64,000 nt of DNA from an uncultured Bartonella sp. (GTDB taxonomy: Bacteria > Pseudomonadota > Alphaproteobacteria > Rhizobiales > Rhizobiaceae). How positions within the stretch are numbered: position 1 is the first letter of the stretch; each line of letters starts with the position of its first letter. A program made the position numbers and the translations under genes. Shown here one piece after another: positions 18,471 to 29,207 of the stretch. Location: positions 1,178,001 to 1,242,000 of the forward strand of contig NZ_CALYPR010000001.1 in assembly GCF_945277285.1 (NCBI RefSeq). The letters run 5' to 3'. Below the pieces are notes generated by a model. The model worked only from the letters and a program-made list of their open reading frames with translations, did no database searches and was not told the origin of the DNA.

Positions 18471-19269
18471 AATTACCTTATAATCAGCCAGTCTGTTCAA
18501 AAAAGCCGGATGGTGTCTTTTTGCAAAAATCTGGTAGTTTTGGTGGATGTTTGCGTGATTAAACAGTGACAGCATCAAGGCAAATGCAATTATTGGCTCA
18601 GAATTTGATAGAGTCTGCAAGACAATTACCGGCAAGCAATGTTGATTTTAGTGTTCTATGCATCAACGTGATGCACCACTTTTGTGATGTAATCGAAAAT
18701 GCCATCACAATTCTGTTCCTGTATATTGCCGATCCGATGGCTGAAATGTATCAGGCAGGTTCATTTTTAAAAAGTCGGTTTTCTGGTTACACACTTCACG
18801 ATAAAGTAGGATTTTTTAAAATAACGGCTGACCGATAAATTCGGCCTTGATGTTGTTATTCCTGACGATGATGACAGAAAAATACCTGCGGATCACTTAT
18901 GGTGAACTGGTCATAGGGAGCATTCAGGAAAATGACTTATGGCTTGTTTATTAAAAGATTATTGTCAGTCTTGTTGCCAAGAGGTGGGGGCAATAATTCC
19001 AGATTGCACTGAAATCATCCTTCCTGCCTGAAAAGAAAATAGTGCGGTACCGCTTTTTGATTTTACGGTAATTCATATCGAAGCGGCTGTTGAAAAGCTG
19101 TGAAAAATGATCTTTAAACAGCATATTGAAAAAGCAATTTCGTACGGCTCTTGCAAGGTTTCAATTCAAAACTTTAAAGAGTTTTTCAGTCTTGTTTTTA
19201 AAATCCGGACAATTTCTGATCGGTTTTTTAAATATGCCGGAAGAGATCCCGTAATGCTTTTGCATCACC
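18471..19269. other. 0.8-kb region without a convincing gene between pyk and zapA
   Basis: Short open frames exist but none is recognisable: 18566-18838 (+, 90 codons), a following out-of-frame stretch rich in acidic codons near 18837-18902, and a frame from about 19039 to 19283 broken by one stop at 19101, with an ATG at 19107. The broken, same-strand succession suggests a decayed gene. Position supports a rearrangement junction: relatives have other neighbours on the pyk and zapA sides (established from memory, not tested here). Confidence 0.45.
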
Positions 19270-19632
19270 CTATTGGTTTTTGATTAATTGAGTGGCAAGC
19301 GCTTCAATGTGGTTTGCCGCTCGATCAATAGCTTTGGCAGCGACGGTTTCATAGCGCGCGCAAGTATCGTTCAATTGCGCATTTTCTTGTCGCAATTCAT
19401 CATTTTCCTGTTTCAGTCTGGCTAATTGGCGTCTTGCTTCATCAAGTTCGTCCATCACCATGATGCCAGCCATAACCGAGAGGCGATGGTCACCGATCTC
19501 ACCAAAGTTGGATTTCAAATGGCTGATATATTGGTCAAGTTGATGGGCAAGACCGGCAAGGTGGTCTTCCTCGCCCTCATTGCACGCCATGCGGTAGGTT
19601 TTTCCATCGATAGTGACTGATACCGTTGCCAT
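19270..19632 (-). CDS. zapA: Cell division protein ZapA
   Basis: A 120-residue ZapA, a cytosolic tetramer that bundles FtsZ filaments. It shows the N-terminal VSVTIDGKTYRM fold, the RLSVMAGIMVMDELDEA helix, and a C-terminal coiled coil (about 60-115). The start ATG at 19632 follows GTGAGATAAAT; the frame extends to 19656 without a better site. It is downstream of, and probably co-transcribed with, the DUF4164 gene (13-base gap). In relatives zapA is followed by 6S RNA and fau; here its 3' side is the non-coding region next to pyk. Confidence 0.9.
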   Translation of the reverse strand: MATVSVTIDGKTYRMACNEGEEDHLAGLAHQLDQYISHLKSNFGEIGDHRLSVMAGIMVMDELDEARRQLARLKQENDELRQENAQLNDTCARYETVAAKAIDRAANHIEALATQLIKNQ

Positions 19633-19645
19633 ATTTATCTCACTT

Positions 19646-19921
19646 TTACCGGTCAACTACGGTGCGTATTGTTTCCATTGCAGTGATAAGGCGGCGAGAG
19701 ACTTCCTTATTTGCTTGTTCAAGACGTTCAGCGCGCGATTCAGAGGTATCAAGTGCTTGTGCCAAACGGCTACGGTCGGCATTCATGCGTTGGATTTCTT
19801 CTTCGAGCTCGCTGGTGTTATATGTATCATTATTGTCATTGACAACGGCGTTTTCAAGCGTTTTAAGAGCGTTTTCCAGACGATTGATCGCTTGATCAAG
19901 AAGTGATGTATCTTGTGGCAT
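19646..19921 (-). CDS. DUF4164 family coiled-coil protein
   Basis: A 91-residue protein that is almost entirely predicted coiled coil (heptads such as LDQAINRLENALKTLENAV and LEEEIQRMNADRSRLAQAL). It matches the short DUF4164 family found beside zapA in Hyphomicrobiales; a division-related role is inferred only from that linkage. It is divergent from tkt. Confidence 0.82.
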   Translation of the reverse strand: MPQDTSLLDQAINRLENALKTLENAVVNDNNDTYNTSELEEEIQRMNADRSRLAQALDTSESRAERLEQANKEVSRRLITAMETIRTVVDR

Positions 19922-20144
19922 CGAGTTCCAGATCCCTTATTAAAAGATAATCCTAAAGCCGAATCATTCCGGTAATTTTTGTTCAATTTTTATTATTCTT
20001 AAATGTCTTCTAGGCTTGTGGCAAGAAATCCACCGTATCAAAGCTGGTGAAAGCCGGATTTTATTGACTCATCCGCGTTAAGTGATATTTGTCAAAGGAA
20101 GCGTTAGACCGAATTTATTACCGATCAAAGAGTAGCCAATTCTC

Positions 20145-22124
20145 ATGAAAAATAATGACAAACAGAACCAGATGGCCAATGCTATCCGTTTCCTTTCTAT
20201 TGATGCAATTGAGAAAGCAAATTCCGGACATCCTGGCCTTCCAATGGGCGCTGCCGATATTGCCACAGTTCTTTACACAAAATTTCTAGCCCACGATCCC
20301 AAAAAACCCAATTGGCCGAATCGTGACCGGTTTGTTCTTTCTGCTGGCCATGGTTCTATGCTGCTTTATTCGGTGATGTATCTTTCCGGTTATGAGGATG
20401 TCACCATTGACGAGATCAAAAATTTTCGTCAACTCGGGGCGAAAACCGCAGGTCATCCTGAATATCGCCATATAAACGGCATCGAAACAACGACCGGGCC
20501 GCTCGGGCAGGGCATTGCAAATGCAGTTGGTATGGCACTTGGCGAGCGGATCATGAATGCACGCTGGGGTGATCTTATTGATCATTATACTTATGTGCTG
20601 GCTGGTGACGGTTGTCTAATGGAAGGCATCTCGCAAGAAGCGATCGCTTTTGCCGGTCATATGAAATTGAATAAGCTTATTGTTTTTTGGGATAATAACC
20701 AGATTTCCATTGATGGGGCGATAACAATTGCCGACAATACCGATCAATGTGCACGTTTTGAGGCCTGCCAGTGGAATACGATCAAGGTTGACGGGCACGA
20801 TCAGGATGCTATTGCCAAGGCAATCCAAAAGGCAAAATCATCCGACAAGCCAACGCTTATTTCCTGTAAAACCACTATCGGCTTTGGTTCGCCTCACAAG
20901 GCCGGGACCAATAAGGCGCATGGTTCGCCACTTGGCAAGGAAGAAGTGGCTGAAACTCGCAAAGCCTTAGGATGGGAAAGCGAACCTTTTGTCGTTCCTG
21001 CTGAAATTCTTGATAATTGGCGGCTTGCCGGGCTTAATGCTGCAAAAAAACGTCAGGAATGGGATAAGAAACTTGATGCACTTAACGCTGAAAAACGCGG
21101 TGAATTCGAGCGTTTAATGCGTGGTGATCTGCCTGGAAATTTTGATAGCATTATAAGTGATTATAAAAAACGTCTTGCCGCCGATCAGCCAAAAGTGGCG
21201 ACGCGTGTTGCTTCGCAAATGGCTCTTGAAGTTATCAATGGTGTCGTCAACGAAACAATCGGCGGATCGGCCGATTTGACAGGATCAAACAACACCAAGA
21301 CAAGTCAGATGCGTGATGTGACGGCGGATGATTTTTCCGGCCGCTATATCCATTATGGTATCCGTGAACATGCGATGGGCGCGATTATGAACGGTTTGTC
21401 GCTTTATGGCGGCATCATTCCCTATTCGGGTACTTTTCTTTGTTTTTCCGATTATGCACGCCCGGCTATGCGACTTTCATCTTTGATGGGGATTCGTGTC
21501 ATTTATGTGATGACCCATGATTCTATCGGATTGGGTGAAGACGGGCCAACCCACCAGCCGGTCGAACATCTTGCCAGTTTGCGGGCGATACCCAATCACT
21601 TTGTGTTCCGCCCCGCCGATGTTGTCGAGACAGCCGAATGCTGGCAATTGGCGCTAAAATCCAAAACCACACCATCAACTCTGGCTTTGACACGTCAGGG
21701 TTTGCCAACCTTGCGTAAAAACTATGAAGAAGATAATCTATGCGCATTGGGTGCCTATGAATTAATGACAGCAAGTGATGATGCAAAAGTGACAATTTTT
21801 GCATCGGGTTCAGAAGTGGAAATTGCTGTAAAGGCGCGAAGCGAACTTGAAAATAAGGGAATTCCAACGAGAGTTGTTTCTGTTCCTTGTTTTGAGCTCT
21901 TTGAGCACCAAGTAGAGTCTTATCGTACCGCATTAATTGGGACTGCACCGGTTAAAATTGCTGTTGAAGCGGCTATTCGTCAAGGATGGGATCGTTTTAT
22001 TGGAGCAGATGGTGTATTTATAGGTATGCATGGTTTTGGTGCGAGTGGTCCTATCGACGCACTTTATAAACATTTCGGGATCACGCCTGAAGCTGTTGTT
22101 GCGGCAGCTGAAGCAAAACTTTAA
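20145..22124 (+). CDS. tkt: Transketolase
   Basis: A 659-residue thiamin-diphosphate enzyme moving two-carbon units between sugar phosphates. The ThDP motif begins GDGCLMEG and ends FWDNN after the usual spacing; the N-terminal [16 protein letters not shown] and the pyrimidine-domain [14 protein letters not shown] and [15 protein letters not shown] blocks are intact. Length is normal. It is the first gene of tkt-gap-pgk-fba; gap starts 33 bases after the stop. Confidence 0.97.
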   Translation: MKNNDKQNQMANAIRFLSIDAIEKANSGHPGLPMGAADIATVLYTKFLAHDPKKPNWPNRDRFVLSAGHGSMLLYSVMYLSGYEDVTIDEIKNFRQLGAKTAGHPEYRHINGIETTTGPLGQGIANAVGMALGERIMNARWGDLIDHYTYVLAGDGCLMEGISQEAIAFAGHMKLNKLIVFWDNNQISIDGAITIADNTDQCARFEACQWNTIKVDGHDQDAIAKAIQKAKSSDKPTLISCKTTIGFGSPHKAGTNKAHGSPLGKEEVAETRKALGWESEPFVVPAEILDNWRLAGLNAAKKRQEWDKKLDALNAEKRGEFERLMRGDLPGNFDSIISDYKKRLAADQPKVATRVASQMALEVINGVVNETIGGSADLTGSNNTKTSQMRDVTADDFSGRYIHYGIREHAMGAIMNGLSLYGGIIPYSGTFLCFSDYARPAMRLSSLMGIRVIYVMTHDSIGLGEDGPTHQPVEHLASLRAIPNHFVFRPADVVETAECWQLALKSKTTPSTLALTRQGLPTLRKNYEEDNLCALGAYELMTASDDAKVTIFASGSEVEIAVKARSELENKGIPTRVVSVPCFELFEHQVESYRTALIGTAPVKIAVEAAIRQGWDRFIGADGVFIGMHGFGASGPIDALYKHFGITPEAVVAAAEAKL

Positions 22125-22157
22125 TATTGAAACATCTCGATTTAAGGGAGATATAAT

Positions 22158-23165
22158 ATGGCAGTACGTGTAGCAATCAACGGATTTGGACGTATTGGGC
22201 GCAATGTTGTGCGCGCAATCATCGAAAGTGGTCGCAAAGATATTGACATCGTTGCAGTTAATGATTTGGGGCCTGTTGAAACAAATGCCCATTTGTTGCG
22301 CTATGATTCAATCCATGGACGTTTCCCTCATGAGGTAAAGGTATCAGGCGATACTATTGATGCGGGCTGCGGACCGATCAAAGTTACGGCTGCTCGCAAC
22401 CCCGAGGAATTGCCATGGAAAGAACTTGGCATTGATATTGCAATGGAGTGCACCGGCATTTTTACAGCCCGCGAAAAAGCTGCAGCCCATCTTGATGCAG
22501 GCGCCAAGCGTGTTATCGTTTCCGCGCCGTCTAAAGGCGCTGACCTGACGGTTGTCTTTGGCGTCAACGATGACAAATTGACCAAAGAGCACAAGGTCAT
22601 TTCGAACGGATCCTGCACCACCAATTGCCTTGCTCCGGTTGCCCATGTTCTCAACAAGACAGTTGGTATTGAAAAAGGCTTCATGACAACTATTCACTCT
22701 TATACCGGTGATCAACCGACTTTGGATAAATTGCATAAAGACCTTTACCGCGCACGCGCTGCAGCTTTGTCGATGATTCCGACTTCAACGGGAGCTGCCA
22801 AGGCTGTTGGTCTGGTTCTGCCGGAACTTGCAGGCAAGCTTGATGGCGTTGCTATCCGTGTACCAACTCCGAATGTCTCGGTTGTTGACTTTACTTTTAT
22901 TGCAAAGCGTCCGGTTACGCCGGAAGAAATCAATGAAGAAATCCGTTCGGCTGCAAATGGACCTATGAAGGGTATCCTCGGCTATACCGATGAAAAACTG
23001 GTTAGCCACGATTTCAACCACGATTCGCATTCGTCGATTTTCCATACCGAGCAAACCAGAGTGATGGACGAGACATTTGTTCGTATCCTCTCGTGGTATG
23101 ATAATGAATGGGGTTTCTCCAACCGTATGGCAGATACTGCCGTCGCATTTGCAAAAACCATCTGA
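22158..23165 (+). CDS. gap: Glyceraldehyde-3-phosphate dehydrogenase, type I
   Basis: A 335-residue enzyme oxidising glyceraldehyde-3-phosphate to 1,3-bisphosphoglycerate. The Rossmann motif NGFGRIGR is at residues 8-15, Asp36 in VAVND suits NAD preference, and the active-site SCTTNC has Cys153; the C-terminal [12 protein letters not shown] is present. GGGAG lies before ATG 22158. A strong terminator follows, so tkt-gap may form one unit with pgk transcribed also or only from its own signal. Confidence 0.97.
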   Translation: MAVRVAINGFGRIGRNVVRAIIESGRKDIDIVAVNDLGPVETNAHLLRYDSIHGRFPHEVKVSGDTIDAGCGPIKVTAARNPEELPWKELGIDIAMECTGIFTAREKAAAHLDAGAKRVIVSAPSKGADLTVVFGVNDDKLTKEHKVISNGSCTTNCLAPVAHVLNKTVGIEKGFMTTIHSYTGDQPTLDKLHKDLYRARAAALSMIPTSTGAAKAVGLVLPELAGKLDGVAIRVPTPNVSVVDFTFIAKRPVTPEEINEEIRSAANGPMKGILGYTDEKLVSHDFNHDSHSSIFHTEQTRVMDETFVRILSWYDNEWGFSNRMADTAVAFAKTI

Positions 23166-23176
23166 TATGGCAATTT

Positions 23177-23200
23177 GGGGGCGCAAGCCCCCATTTTCTT
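23177..23200 (+). terminator. Terminator between gap and pgk
   Basis: GGGGGC/GCCCCC stem with a GCAA tetraloop followed by ATTTTCTTTT, 12 bases after the gap stop. Confidence 0.9.
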
Positions 23201-23311
23201 TTAAAGGCGGGGCTTTGTTGATTGCTTGGTCAAGGCCTTTGATAAAATAAATAAGGGTCGTTTTTTAAAATTTGGATAGAACGGCCAGTGCTTGTAAATC
23301 TGGAGATAAAT

Positions 23312-24502
23312 ATGGCTTTTCGCACCCTTGATGATGTTGATGTAAAATCGAAACGCGTTCTTTTGCGGGTTGATCTCAACGTGCCGGTCACTGACGGAAA
23401 AGTAACGGATACTACCCGTATTGAGAGGGTAAAACAGACCATCTCGGAATTGAGCAGAAAAGGTGCCAAAGTTATCTTGCTTGCCCATTTCGGGCGTCCA
23501 AAAGGCAAGGTAGTTCCCGAATTTTCTTTAGGCCAAATTGTCAAAACTGTTGAAAAGGTATTGGGCAAAACCGTCGGCTTTGCAGAAGATTGCATTGGCG
23601 AAAAGGCCAAAGCTGCAGTTGATGCCATGAAAGATGGCGATATTGTTCTGTTCGAAAATACGCGCTTTCATGCTGGCGAAGAAAAGAACGATCCGGAATT
23701 TGTAAAAGCATTGGCAGCAAATGGCGATATCTATGTCAATGATGCCTTTTCTGCTGCTCACCGCGCTCATGCTTCAACCGAAGGGCTTGCCCATGTTTTG
23801 CCCAGTTATGCCGGTCGCTCCATGCAGGCTGAACTTGAAGCTTTGGAAAAAGGTTTGGGCCATCCTGCCCATCCGGTTGTCGCCATTGTCGGCGGAGCAA
23901 AAGTTTCTACAAAAATCGATCTTTTGAACAATCTGATCGAAAAGGTTGATGCGCTTATTATTGGCGGTGGTATGGCCAATACGTTTCTTGCCGCGCAAGG
24001 GTTGGGCGTTGGTAAATCGCTTTGCGAACATGAGCTTGGCGAAACTGCCCGTACTATTATGACCAAGGCCAAATCCGAAAATTGTTCAATCATCTTGCCG
24101 GTTGATGCAATTGTTGCCGAAAGTTTTGCAGCCAATTCTCCCAATCACCATTACGGGATTGATTCAATTCCTGCAGACGGAATGATTCTTGATATCGGCG
24201 AAAATTCTGTCGAACGGATCAATGCCGCCATTGATGATGCGGCAACCTTGGTTTGGAACGGGCCTTTAGGGGCTTTCGAGTTGCACCCATTCGATGCAGG
24301 CACGGTTGCTGTTGCCAAGCGCGTTGCTGCACGGACTAAACAGAAGAAACTTGTTTCCATTGCCGGAGGCGGTGATACAGTTTCAGCCCTTCATCATGCC
24401 GGCGTTGCTGCTGATTTCACCTATATCTCGACGGCAGGAGGTGCATTTCTTGAATGGATGGAAGGCAAACCTTTGCCGGGAATTATCGCATTGGAGCAAT
24501 AA
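23312..24502 (+). CDS. pgk: Phosphoglycerate kinase
   Basis: A 396-residue kinase making ATP from 1,3-bisphosphoglycerate. N-terminal substrate motif RVDLNVPV, the AHFGRPKG loop, [14 protein letters not shown] hinge, GGAKVSTKI and the C-terminal nucleotide motif GGGDTVSAL are intact. The start is ATG 23312 with TGGAG at 23301-23305; an in-frame extension to 23288 has none. It sits between gap and fba in pathway order. Confidence 0.97.
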   Translation: MAFRTLDDVDVKSKRVLLRVDLNVPVTDGKVTDTTRIERVKQTISELSRKGAKVILLAHFGRPKGKVVPEFSLGQIVKTVEKVLGKTVGFAEDCIGEKAKAAVDAMKDGDIVLFENTRFHAGEEKNDPEFVKALAANGDIYVNDAFSAAHRAHASTEGLAHVLPSYAGRSMQAELEALEKGLGHPAHPVVAIVGGAKVSTKIDLLNNLIEKVDALIIGGGMANTFLAAQGLGVGKSLCEHELGETARTIMTKAKSENCSIILPVDAIVAESFAANSPNHHYGIDSIPADGMILDIGENSVERINAAIDDAATLVWNGPLGAFELHPFDAGTVAVAKRVAARTKQKKLVSIAGGGDTVSALHHAGVAADFTYISTAGGAFLEWMEGKPLPGIIALEQ

Positions 24503-24519
24503 GGTAAGCGAGGGAGAAG

Positions 24520-24549
24520 TCCTTTAAAAATATGTTTTAAAGGATTTTC
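24520..24549 (+). terminator. Probable terminator of pgk
   Basis: TCCTTTAAAA/TTTTAAAGGA perfect ten-base stem with ATATG loop and a short T-run (TTTTCT). Confidence 0.75.
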
Positions 24550-24640
24550 TGTTTACACGTTTAAAAAATTGAAATGGGATTTGCCCGTTTCGCACTAAGT
24601 AGAATGTTATTGTCTGGCTATTAAAAAAGAGGAGCCCCCA

Positions 24641-25669
24641 ATGAGTGAACGTCTTGAGGATATTGCGATTGCTATGACAGCAGGAGGAAAAGGTCTGCTT
24701 GCTGCTGATGAAAGCACCAGTACTATTAAAAAACGCTTTGATACAATCAAGCTTGAATCAACCGAGGAAAATCGTCGCGATTATCGTGAAATGTTGTTCA
24801 CGACCAAAGAGGCGATGGAAAAATATATTTCCGGTGTCATCCTGTTTGACGAAACTATCCGCCAAAAAGCTTCTGATGGGCGTATGTTGACCGATATCAT
24901 CAAAGCAGCCGGCGCAATTCCCGGCATCAAGGTTGACGAGGGAGCCAAGCCGCTTGCCGGTTTTGCCGGTGAAACAATCACCGAAGGGCTTGATGGTTTG
25001 CGTGGTCGTTTGAAAGAATATTATGAACTTGGTGCGCGGTTTGCCAAATGGCGCGGTGTTATCGCAATTGACAGCAGCAAGTTACCGACATGGGGTGCTG
25101 TCAGACAAAATGCTCAGGCATTGGCTCGTTATGCTGCACTTTGTCAGGAAGCCCAGATTGTTCCGATTGTAGAACCTGAAATTCTGATGGATGGCAAGCC
25201 CGGTGACCATTCGATCGACCGTTGCTATGAAGTGACAGAACATGTCTTGCGAACCGTCTTTGACGAATTGTTTGCCGCCCGCGTAAAAATCGAAGGCATG
25301 GTATTGAAACCGAATATGGTTATTGATGGCAAAAAAGCTCGCAAAGCCTCGGTTGAAGAAGTTGCAGAAAAAACTGTTCGCGTTTTGAAAACTACAGTTC
25401 CGTCGACTGTTCCGGGAATTGCTTTCCTTTCGGGCGGCCAGTCTGACGAAGAAGCGACGGCCCATCTTTCTGCAATCAATGCCATTGGCAACCTTCCTTG
25501 GAAGGTAACATTCTCTTACGGGCGTGCATTGCAGGCTGCTGCCATTGAAGCATGGGGCGGTAAAAAACAGAATTTCGCTGCCGGGCAACGCGCTTTTGCC
25601 CATCGTGCGAAAATGAACTACCTTGCTGCACTTGGCAAATGGACCAAAGGGGATGAAAAGGCGGCCTAA
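24641..25669 (+). CDS. fba: Fructose-bisphosphate aldolase, class I
   Basis: A 342-residue class I (Schiff-base) aldolase cleaving fructose-1,6-bisphosphate. The N-terminal AAGGKGLLAADEST-like block (here MTAGGKGLLAADEST) and the lysine segment GMVLKPNMV mark the eukaryote-like class I family; no class II zinc ligands are present. The substrate-binding FLSGGQSDEEAT is intact. GAGGAG precedes ATG 24641. It has its own terminator. Confidence 0.95.
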   Translation: MSERLEDIAIAMTAGGKGLLAADESTSTIKKRFDTIKLESTEENRRDYREMLFTTKEAMEKYISGVILFDETIRQKASDGRMLTDIIKAAGAIPGIKVDEGAKPLAGFAGETITEGLDGLRGRLKEYYELGARFAKWRGVIAIDSSKLPTWGAVRQNAQALARYAALCQEAQIVPIVEPEILMDGKPGDHSIDRCYEVTEHVLRTVFDELFAARVKIEGMVLKPNMVIDGKKARKASVEEVAEKTVRVLKTTVPSTVPGIAFLSGGQSDEEATAHLSAINAIGNLPWKVTFSYGRALQAAAIEAWGGKKQNFAAGQRAFAHRAKMNYLAALGKWTKGDEKAA

Positions 25670-25700
25670 TTATTAAAAGTCGTTTCACCAGAAATTTAAA

Positions 25701-25729
25701 AAGCCCGAAGCCTTTGTTTCGGGCTTTTT
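25701..25729 (+). terminator. Terminator of fba
   Basis: AAGCCCGAA/TTCGGGCTT stem, eight-base loop, T-run. Confidence 0.92.
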
Positions 25730-25798
25730 GTTAAAAAGTGTGCCATATTTGTTACAGCCTGTTATTTAAAAAACCTTTAATAATAAAAACGTGATAAA

Positions 25799-25823
25799 AA
25801 ACTTGAACGATTTTTTCAAGTTT
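25799..25823. repeat. Inverted repeat upstream of the porin gene
   Basis: AAACTTGAA and TTCAAGTTT form perfect nine-base arms around a seven-base spacer, about 130 bases before the porin ATG. It could be an operator or a leader hairpin; no matching regulator is identified. Confidence 0.4.
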
Positions 25824-25954
25824 GTATTAATAATTCATTACTTTATTTTTGCTCGTTTTAATTTTCGTGGACATGGCGGGCGAGGGAAATACCAGATATC
25901 CATGAAAAGCATTAAGATCAAGTCTACTGCATTTGATACGTAACTTTTGGGGCA

Positions 25955-27085
25955 ATGATGAATAAACTCACTCAAGCATTATTGATAACATCAGCAATTA
26001 TCGGATTTAACACTCTAGGGGCAAAGGCCGCTGAAGTTGCCTTGCCTGAAGCAGAACCGGTCGAATATGTCCGGGTATGTGATGCCTATGGCGAGGGATA
26101 TTTTTATATTCCGGGTACGGATACTTGTCTTAAGATTGGCGGTTTTATTTACGCTCAGGCTAAAGGCGGCGATGATGTTTATGCGCGAAGCCGCGATGAA
26201 CGGAATATGAAGACATGGCGTGATGAAGTTCGTGCCCATCTTTTGGTTGCAACAGCTTCTGAAACAGAACTCGGAACTTTGAAGACACATATCGAACTGC
26301 GTTCCGACTTTGATGACGGTTCGGATTCATCTTCTTCGGAACTTCGTTTCGGCTACATTGACTTGGGTGGTTTACACATTGGTATTGATGAATCAGCACT
26401 CAATACTTTCTTTGATTACTACGGTAATTTCATCAATGACGATGTGATTCTGGGTGGTGCCTACCGTACGAACATGATCCAGTATCAATATGCTTTCAGC
26501 AATGGTTTGACAGCGTTAGTTTCAATTGAACAGGGTGGTAATGAAGATACCGATTTTGATTATGGAACCATTAATGATTATACACCTCATGTTGTTGCCG
26601 GTCTGAAGTTGGAACAAGGCTGGGGTTCCATTACCGGTGCTGGCGCTTATGATGCTGTCAATGAAGCCTGGATCGGCAAAGCAAAAATTAATCTTAAAAT
26701 CACTGATGCGTTCAATATTTGGGTAATGGGTGCCTATAAAGACCTGAAAGACACTTATTATGACTCTATTGATGATAAGGACTCAATCATCAGGGATGGT
26801 CACAGAGGCATTCGTGCGATTGATAGTTTCTATGGTACATGGGGCGGCAAATGGGCTGGTTGGCTTGGCGCATCCTACAAATTTACGCCAAAAACAACCG
26901 GCAATTTCCAGCTTTCTTATGAAGGCGTAGGCAATACCTATACAGTCGCCAATATTGCCTACGAATTGACCCCGGGCCTTACGGTAATGCCAGAAGTGAA
27001 CTACCGTAAATGGAACGATGTTCATTCCGATTTGCATGATCAGGATGCTATCGGCGGTGCCATTCGTATTCAACGTGATTTCTAA
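25955..27085 (+). CDS. Omp2-type general porin
   Basis: A 376-residue outer-membrane trimeric porin of the Rhizobiales Omp2/RopA family (Porin_2). It has a signal peptide (residues 1-25, ending GAKA), then the conserved plug-strand start VRVCDAYGEGYFYIPGTDTC with two cysteines, alternating beta strands, and a C-terminal phenylalanine (RIQRDF) typical of barrels recognised by BamA. Start codons ATG 25955 or the next ATG fit equally. It is alone between terminators, with a leader inverted repeat. High abundance is expected but unproven. Confidence 0.93.
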   Translation: MMNKLTQALLITSAIIGFNTLGAKAAEVALPEAEPVEYVRVCDAYGEGYFYIPGTDTCLKIGGFIYAQAKGGDDVYARSRDERNMKTWRDEVRAHLLVATASETELGTLKTHIELRSDFDDGSDSSSSELRFGYIDLGGLHIGIDESALNTFFDYYGNFINDDVILGGAYRTNMIQYQYAFSNGLTALVSIEQGGNEDTDFDYGTINDYTPHVVAGLKLEQGWGSITGAGAYDAVNEAWIGKAKINLKITDAFNIWVMGAYKDLKDTYYDSIDDKDSIIRDGHRGIRAIDSFYGTWGGKWAGWLGASYKFTPKTTGNFQLSYEGVGNTYTVANIAYELTPGLTVMPEVNYRKWNDVHSDLHDQDAIGGAIRIQRDF

Positions 27086-27103
27086 AACTTTGCCCGATCT
27101 TTG

Positions 27104-27129
27104 AAAAAGCCCCGAAAGGGGCTTTTTTT
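27104..27129 (+). terminator. Terminator of the porin gene
   Basis: AAAAAGCCCC/GGGGCTTTTT stem with GAAA tetraloop and seven T residues. Confidence 0.94.
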
Positions 27130-27812
27130 ATCTACTGGTTTTTCTGATTGATAGCGGGCAACCCCCTCTGATTTTTCTCGGGAAGGAAATTGGACGCATT
27201 TTAACCGATCATGGATATGGAAAAACGGAAGCTGGATAGGACCTTAATGAAGTTTTCCCTTTCATACCTTAAAAACAGAAATGGCGCTTCATACCGAAAG
27301 TTTATTTAGAGTTTTTCTTAAAATACACTTTTTGAAATTCGTTTTCGGTTAAAATTCGACTTATTCGTTAGATTTCACTTTGATATAAATACAAATACAA
27401 ATAAAATGCATATTTTCTGAAAGCAAAAATATAAGTACGGGATATTGCACTGAGAATGCTTTTGTCGCCAATAAATAAAGACCCCATGAGGTGCTTTTCT
27501 ATCCTTGAGGAAAACACGGGCAAATGGATTTGTTTTTCCGTGTCATATGAACAGCGAATTTCATCATAAAAAACAGTTTTGCAAACAACAAATATTCAAG
27601 AAATATCCAAAATTCCTAAATATAGGATTTTAAGTATTGAATAAAACTGTTCAATAAGTCTTTCGCCCTCATCATTCCATTCGCGAAACGATATGTTTCA
27701 AAGCAAAAAGACGACAATAAAAAATTTCCCACACTCGCGTGAATGTGGAATGCACCGATAAAGGAAAAACCGATAAATTATTTATAAAACTTGTCTTTCC
27801 CAAAAAACGCTT
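27130..27812. other. 0.68-kb A/T-rich gap between the porin and glnH
   Basis: No gene is recognisable; short open frames, including one at 27739-27939 that runs into glnH on the opposite strand, show no family features. Homopolymer-rich, stop-dense sequence suggests decayed or regulatory DNA. Confidence 0.5.
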
Positions 27813-28553
27813 TTATTTCGGATCAACGCCAAACCATTTATTATATATTTTCGCGTATGTGCCGTTGTCTTTCAGATGTTTGAGCGCAACATTATATTTA
27901 TCTACGAGCTCGCTACCCTGTGGAAAGGCTGCTCCATAATTTTGTTGGTCAAGAATATCTCCAACGATCTTTACTTTTCCCTTACCAGTGGTTGCCGCGT
28001 AATGATAGACAACCGGTGCATCAAAGAGTACAGCGTCGACACTACCGTTTAAAAGACTCTCAAATGCAGCATCAATTTCAGGAAAGAGACGCCGTCTGGC
28101 ATCTGGTAAATGCTCGATTGCATAAGGAAAAGCACTTGTACCTGTCTTTATTGCAAGAGTTTTTCCCTTTAAATGCTCGACCGAACTGATATCACTGTCA
28201 TTGCGAACCAGCAAAACAAGTCCGCCTTCATAATACGGTTTTGAAAAATCAACGACATTTGAACGGGTCCGTGTAATTGCCAAACCAGCCATGGCAACAT
28301 CAATCTGCCCGATATGAACATCTGACATAATAGTCGAAAAATCCATGGGTACTATCTTATATTTTACACCCATGTCGTTTGCGATCGCGTCCCAAAGCTC
28401 TACATCGAAACCAACAAGCTTTCCATCTTGCATGAAACTGAAAGGAACATAAGCATTATCGGTAGCAAAACGTACTTCTTGTGCATCTGCCAGTTTTACA
28501 AAACATAGCAGAGCCATTAAAATAATGGCTCTCGATATATATTTAACAATCAT
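27813..28553 (-). CDS. glnH: Glutamine-type amino-acid ABC transporter substrate-binding protein (GlnH-like), orphan
   Basis: A 246-residue periplasmic binding protein. The signal peptide spans about residues 1-24 (ends LADA). The mature part follows E. coli GlnH closely: FATDNAYVPFSF, GFDVELWDAIA, MDFSTI, KTGTSA, QNYGAAFPQGS and the terminal KWFGVDPK. Glutamine or a related polar amino acid is the likely ligand. ATG 28553 is chosen since GAGGGGG lies about seven bases upstream and the signal peptide begins there; the frame stays open to 28676. No permease or ATPase gene is adjacent, so it must pair with a transporter elsewhere. Confidence 0.9.
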   Translation of the reverse strand: MIVKYISRAIILMALLCFVKLADAQEVRFATDNAYVPFSFMQDGKLVGFDVELWDAIANDMGVKYKIVPMDFSTIMSDVHIGQIDVAMAGLAITRTRSNVVDFSKPYYEGGLVLLVRNDSDISSVEHLKGKTLAIKTGTSAFPYAIEHLPDARRRLFPEIDAAFESLLNGSVDAVLFDAPVVYHYAATTGKGKVKIVGDILDQQNYGAAFPQGSELVDKYNVALKHLKDNGTYAKIYNKWFGVDPK

Positions 28554-28751
28554 AACCCACCCCCTCATGAACGAACGCGAAAAAAATTCGATAAGTACAT
28601 CATTTTTTTTCACAACAACCCTGTAACAGATATCGCCATAACAACAAAACAACGAGCGAAAAGCAGATTGTCGCAAAATTATTAAAATGTACTTATTTCT
28701 TAAGAAATATAATTATAAATCCTTCATTTACACGATGAAACGAAACTCTAA

Positions 28752-29207
28752 CTATTTTCGAGAGCCGATTTCACTCAACCACCCGATAAACTGATCAGGG
28801 ATTCGCTTTGGTCGGCCTTTCGAATTTACTAATGCCACTTCAACATCGGCTGTTACAAGTAAAAAATCGTTACGAAAAATCACTTGCCCCATAGTGATTC
28901 GCGCGCCACTTATTTTTTTCACCTTTGTTCTAATATCAAGTATATCATCAATATGGGCAGATTTGTGATAGTCGATGTTCATTTTATGGACAGCCCAGCT
29001 TAACCGCTCACTATCGACACCATTCGCCAGTTCCCTATGATTAATACCGCTCAGCCTTAAAAACTCTGAGCGTCCTCGCTCAAGAAATTCCAGATAGCGC
29101 GCGTGGTAAACAACCCCTGAAAAATCGGTATCGGCAAAGTAAACGCGTGCAAAAAGATGATGCTCCTCACCAATAAACTCGCCACAAAAAGGAACATTCT
29201 CAATCAT
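28752..29207 (-). CDS. ybgC: Tol-Pal-associated acyl-CoA thioesterase YbgC
   Basis: A 151-residue hot-dog-fold thioesterase. The catalytic block [20 protein letters not shown] contains the conserved Asp and the VVYHARY helix; the C-terminal half carries the usual RITMGQVIF strand. YbgC hydrolyses acyl-CoA or acyl-ACP and normally heads the tol-pal operon. Here it overlaps the end of ruvB, and tolQ lies 20 kb away on the other strand. ATG 29207 (with GGTGG upstream) overlaps the ruvB stop; a GTG at 29219 would add four residues. Confidence 0.92.
   Translation of the reverse strand: MIENVPFCGEFIGEEHHLFARVYFADTDFSGVVYHARYLEFLERGRSEFLRLSGINHRELANGVDSERLSWAVHKMNIDYHKSAHIDDILDIRTKVKKISGARITMGQVIFRNDFLLVTADVEVALVNSKGRPKRIPDQFIGWLSEIGSRK

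Noticed and set aside
18566..18838. 90-codon open frame between pyk and zapA
   Set aside because: No signal peptide, domain or convincing ribosome site; treated as possible relic rather than a gene.
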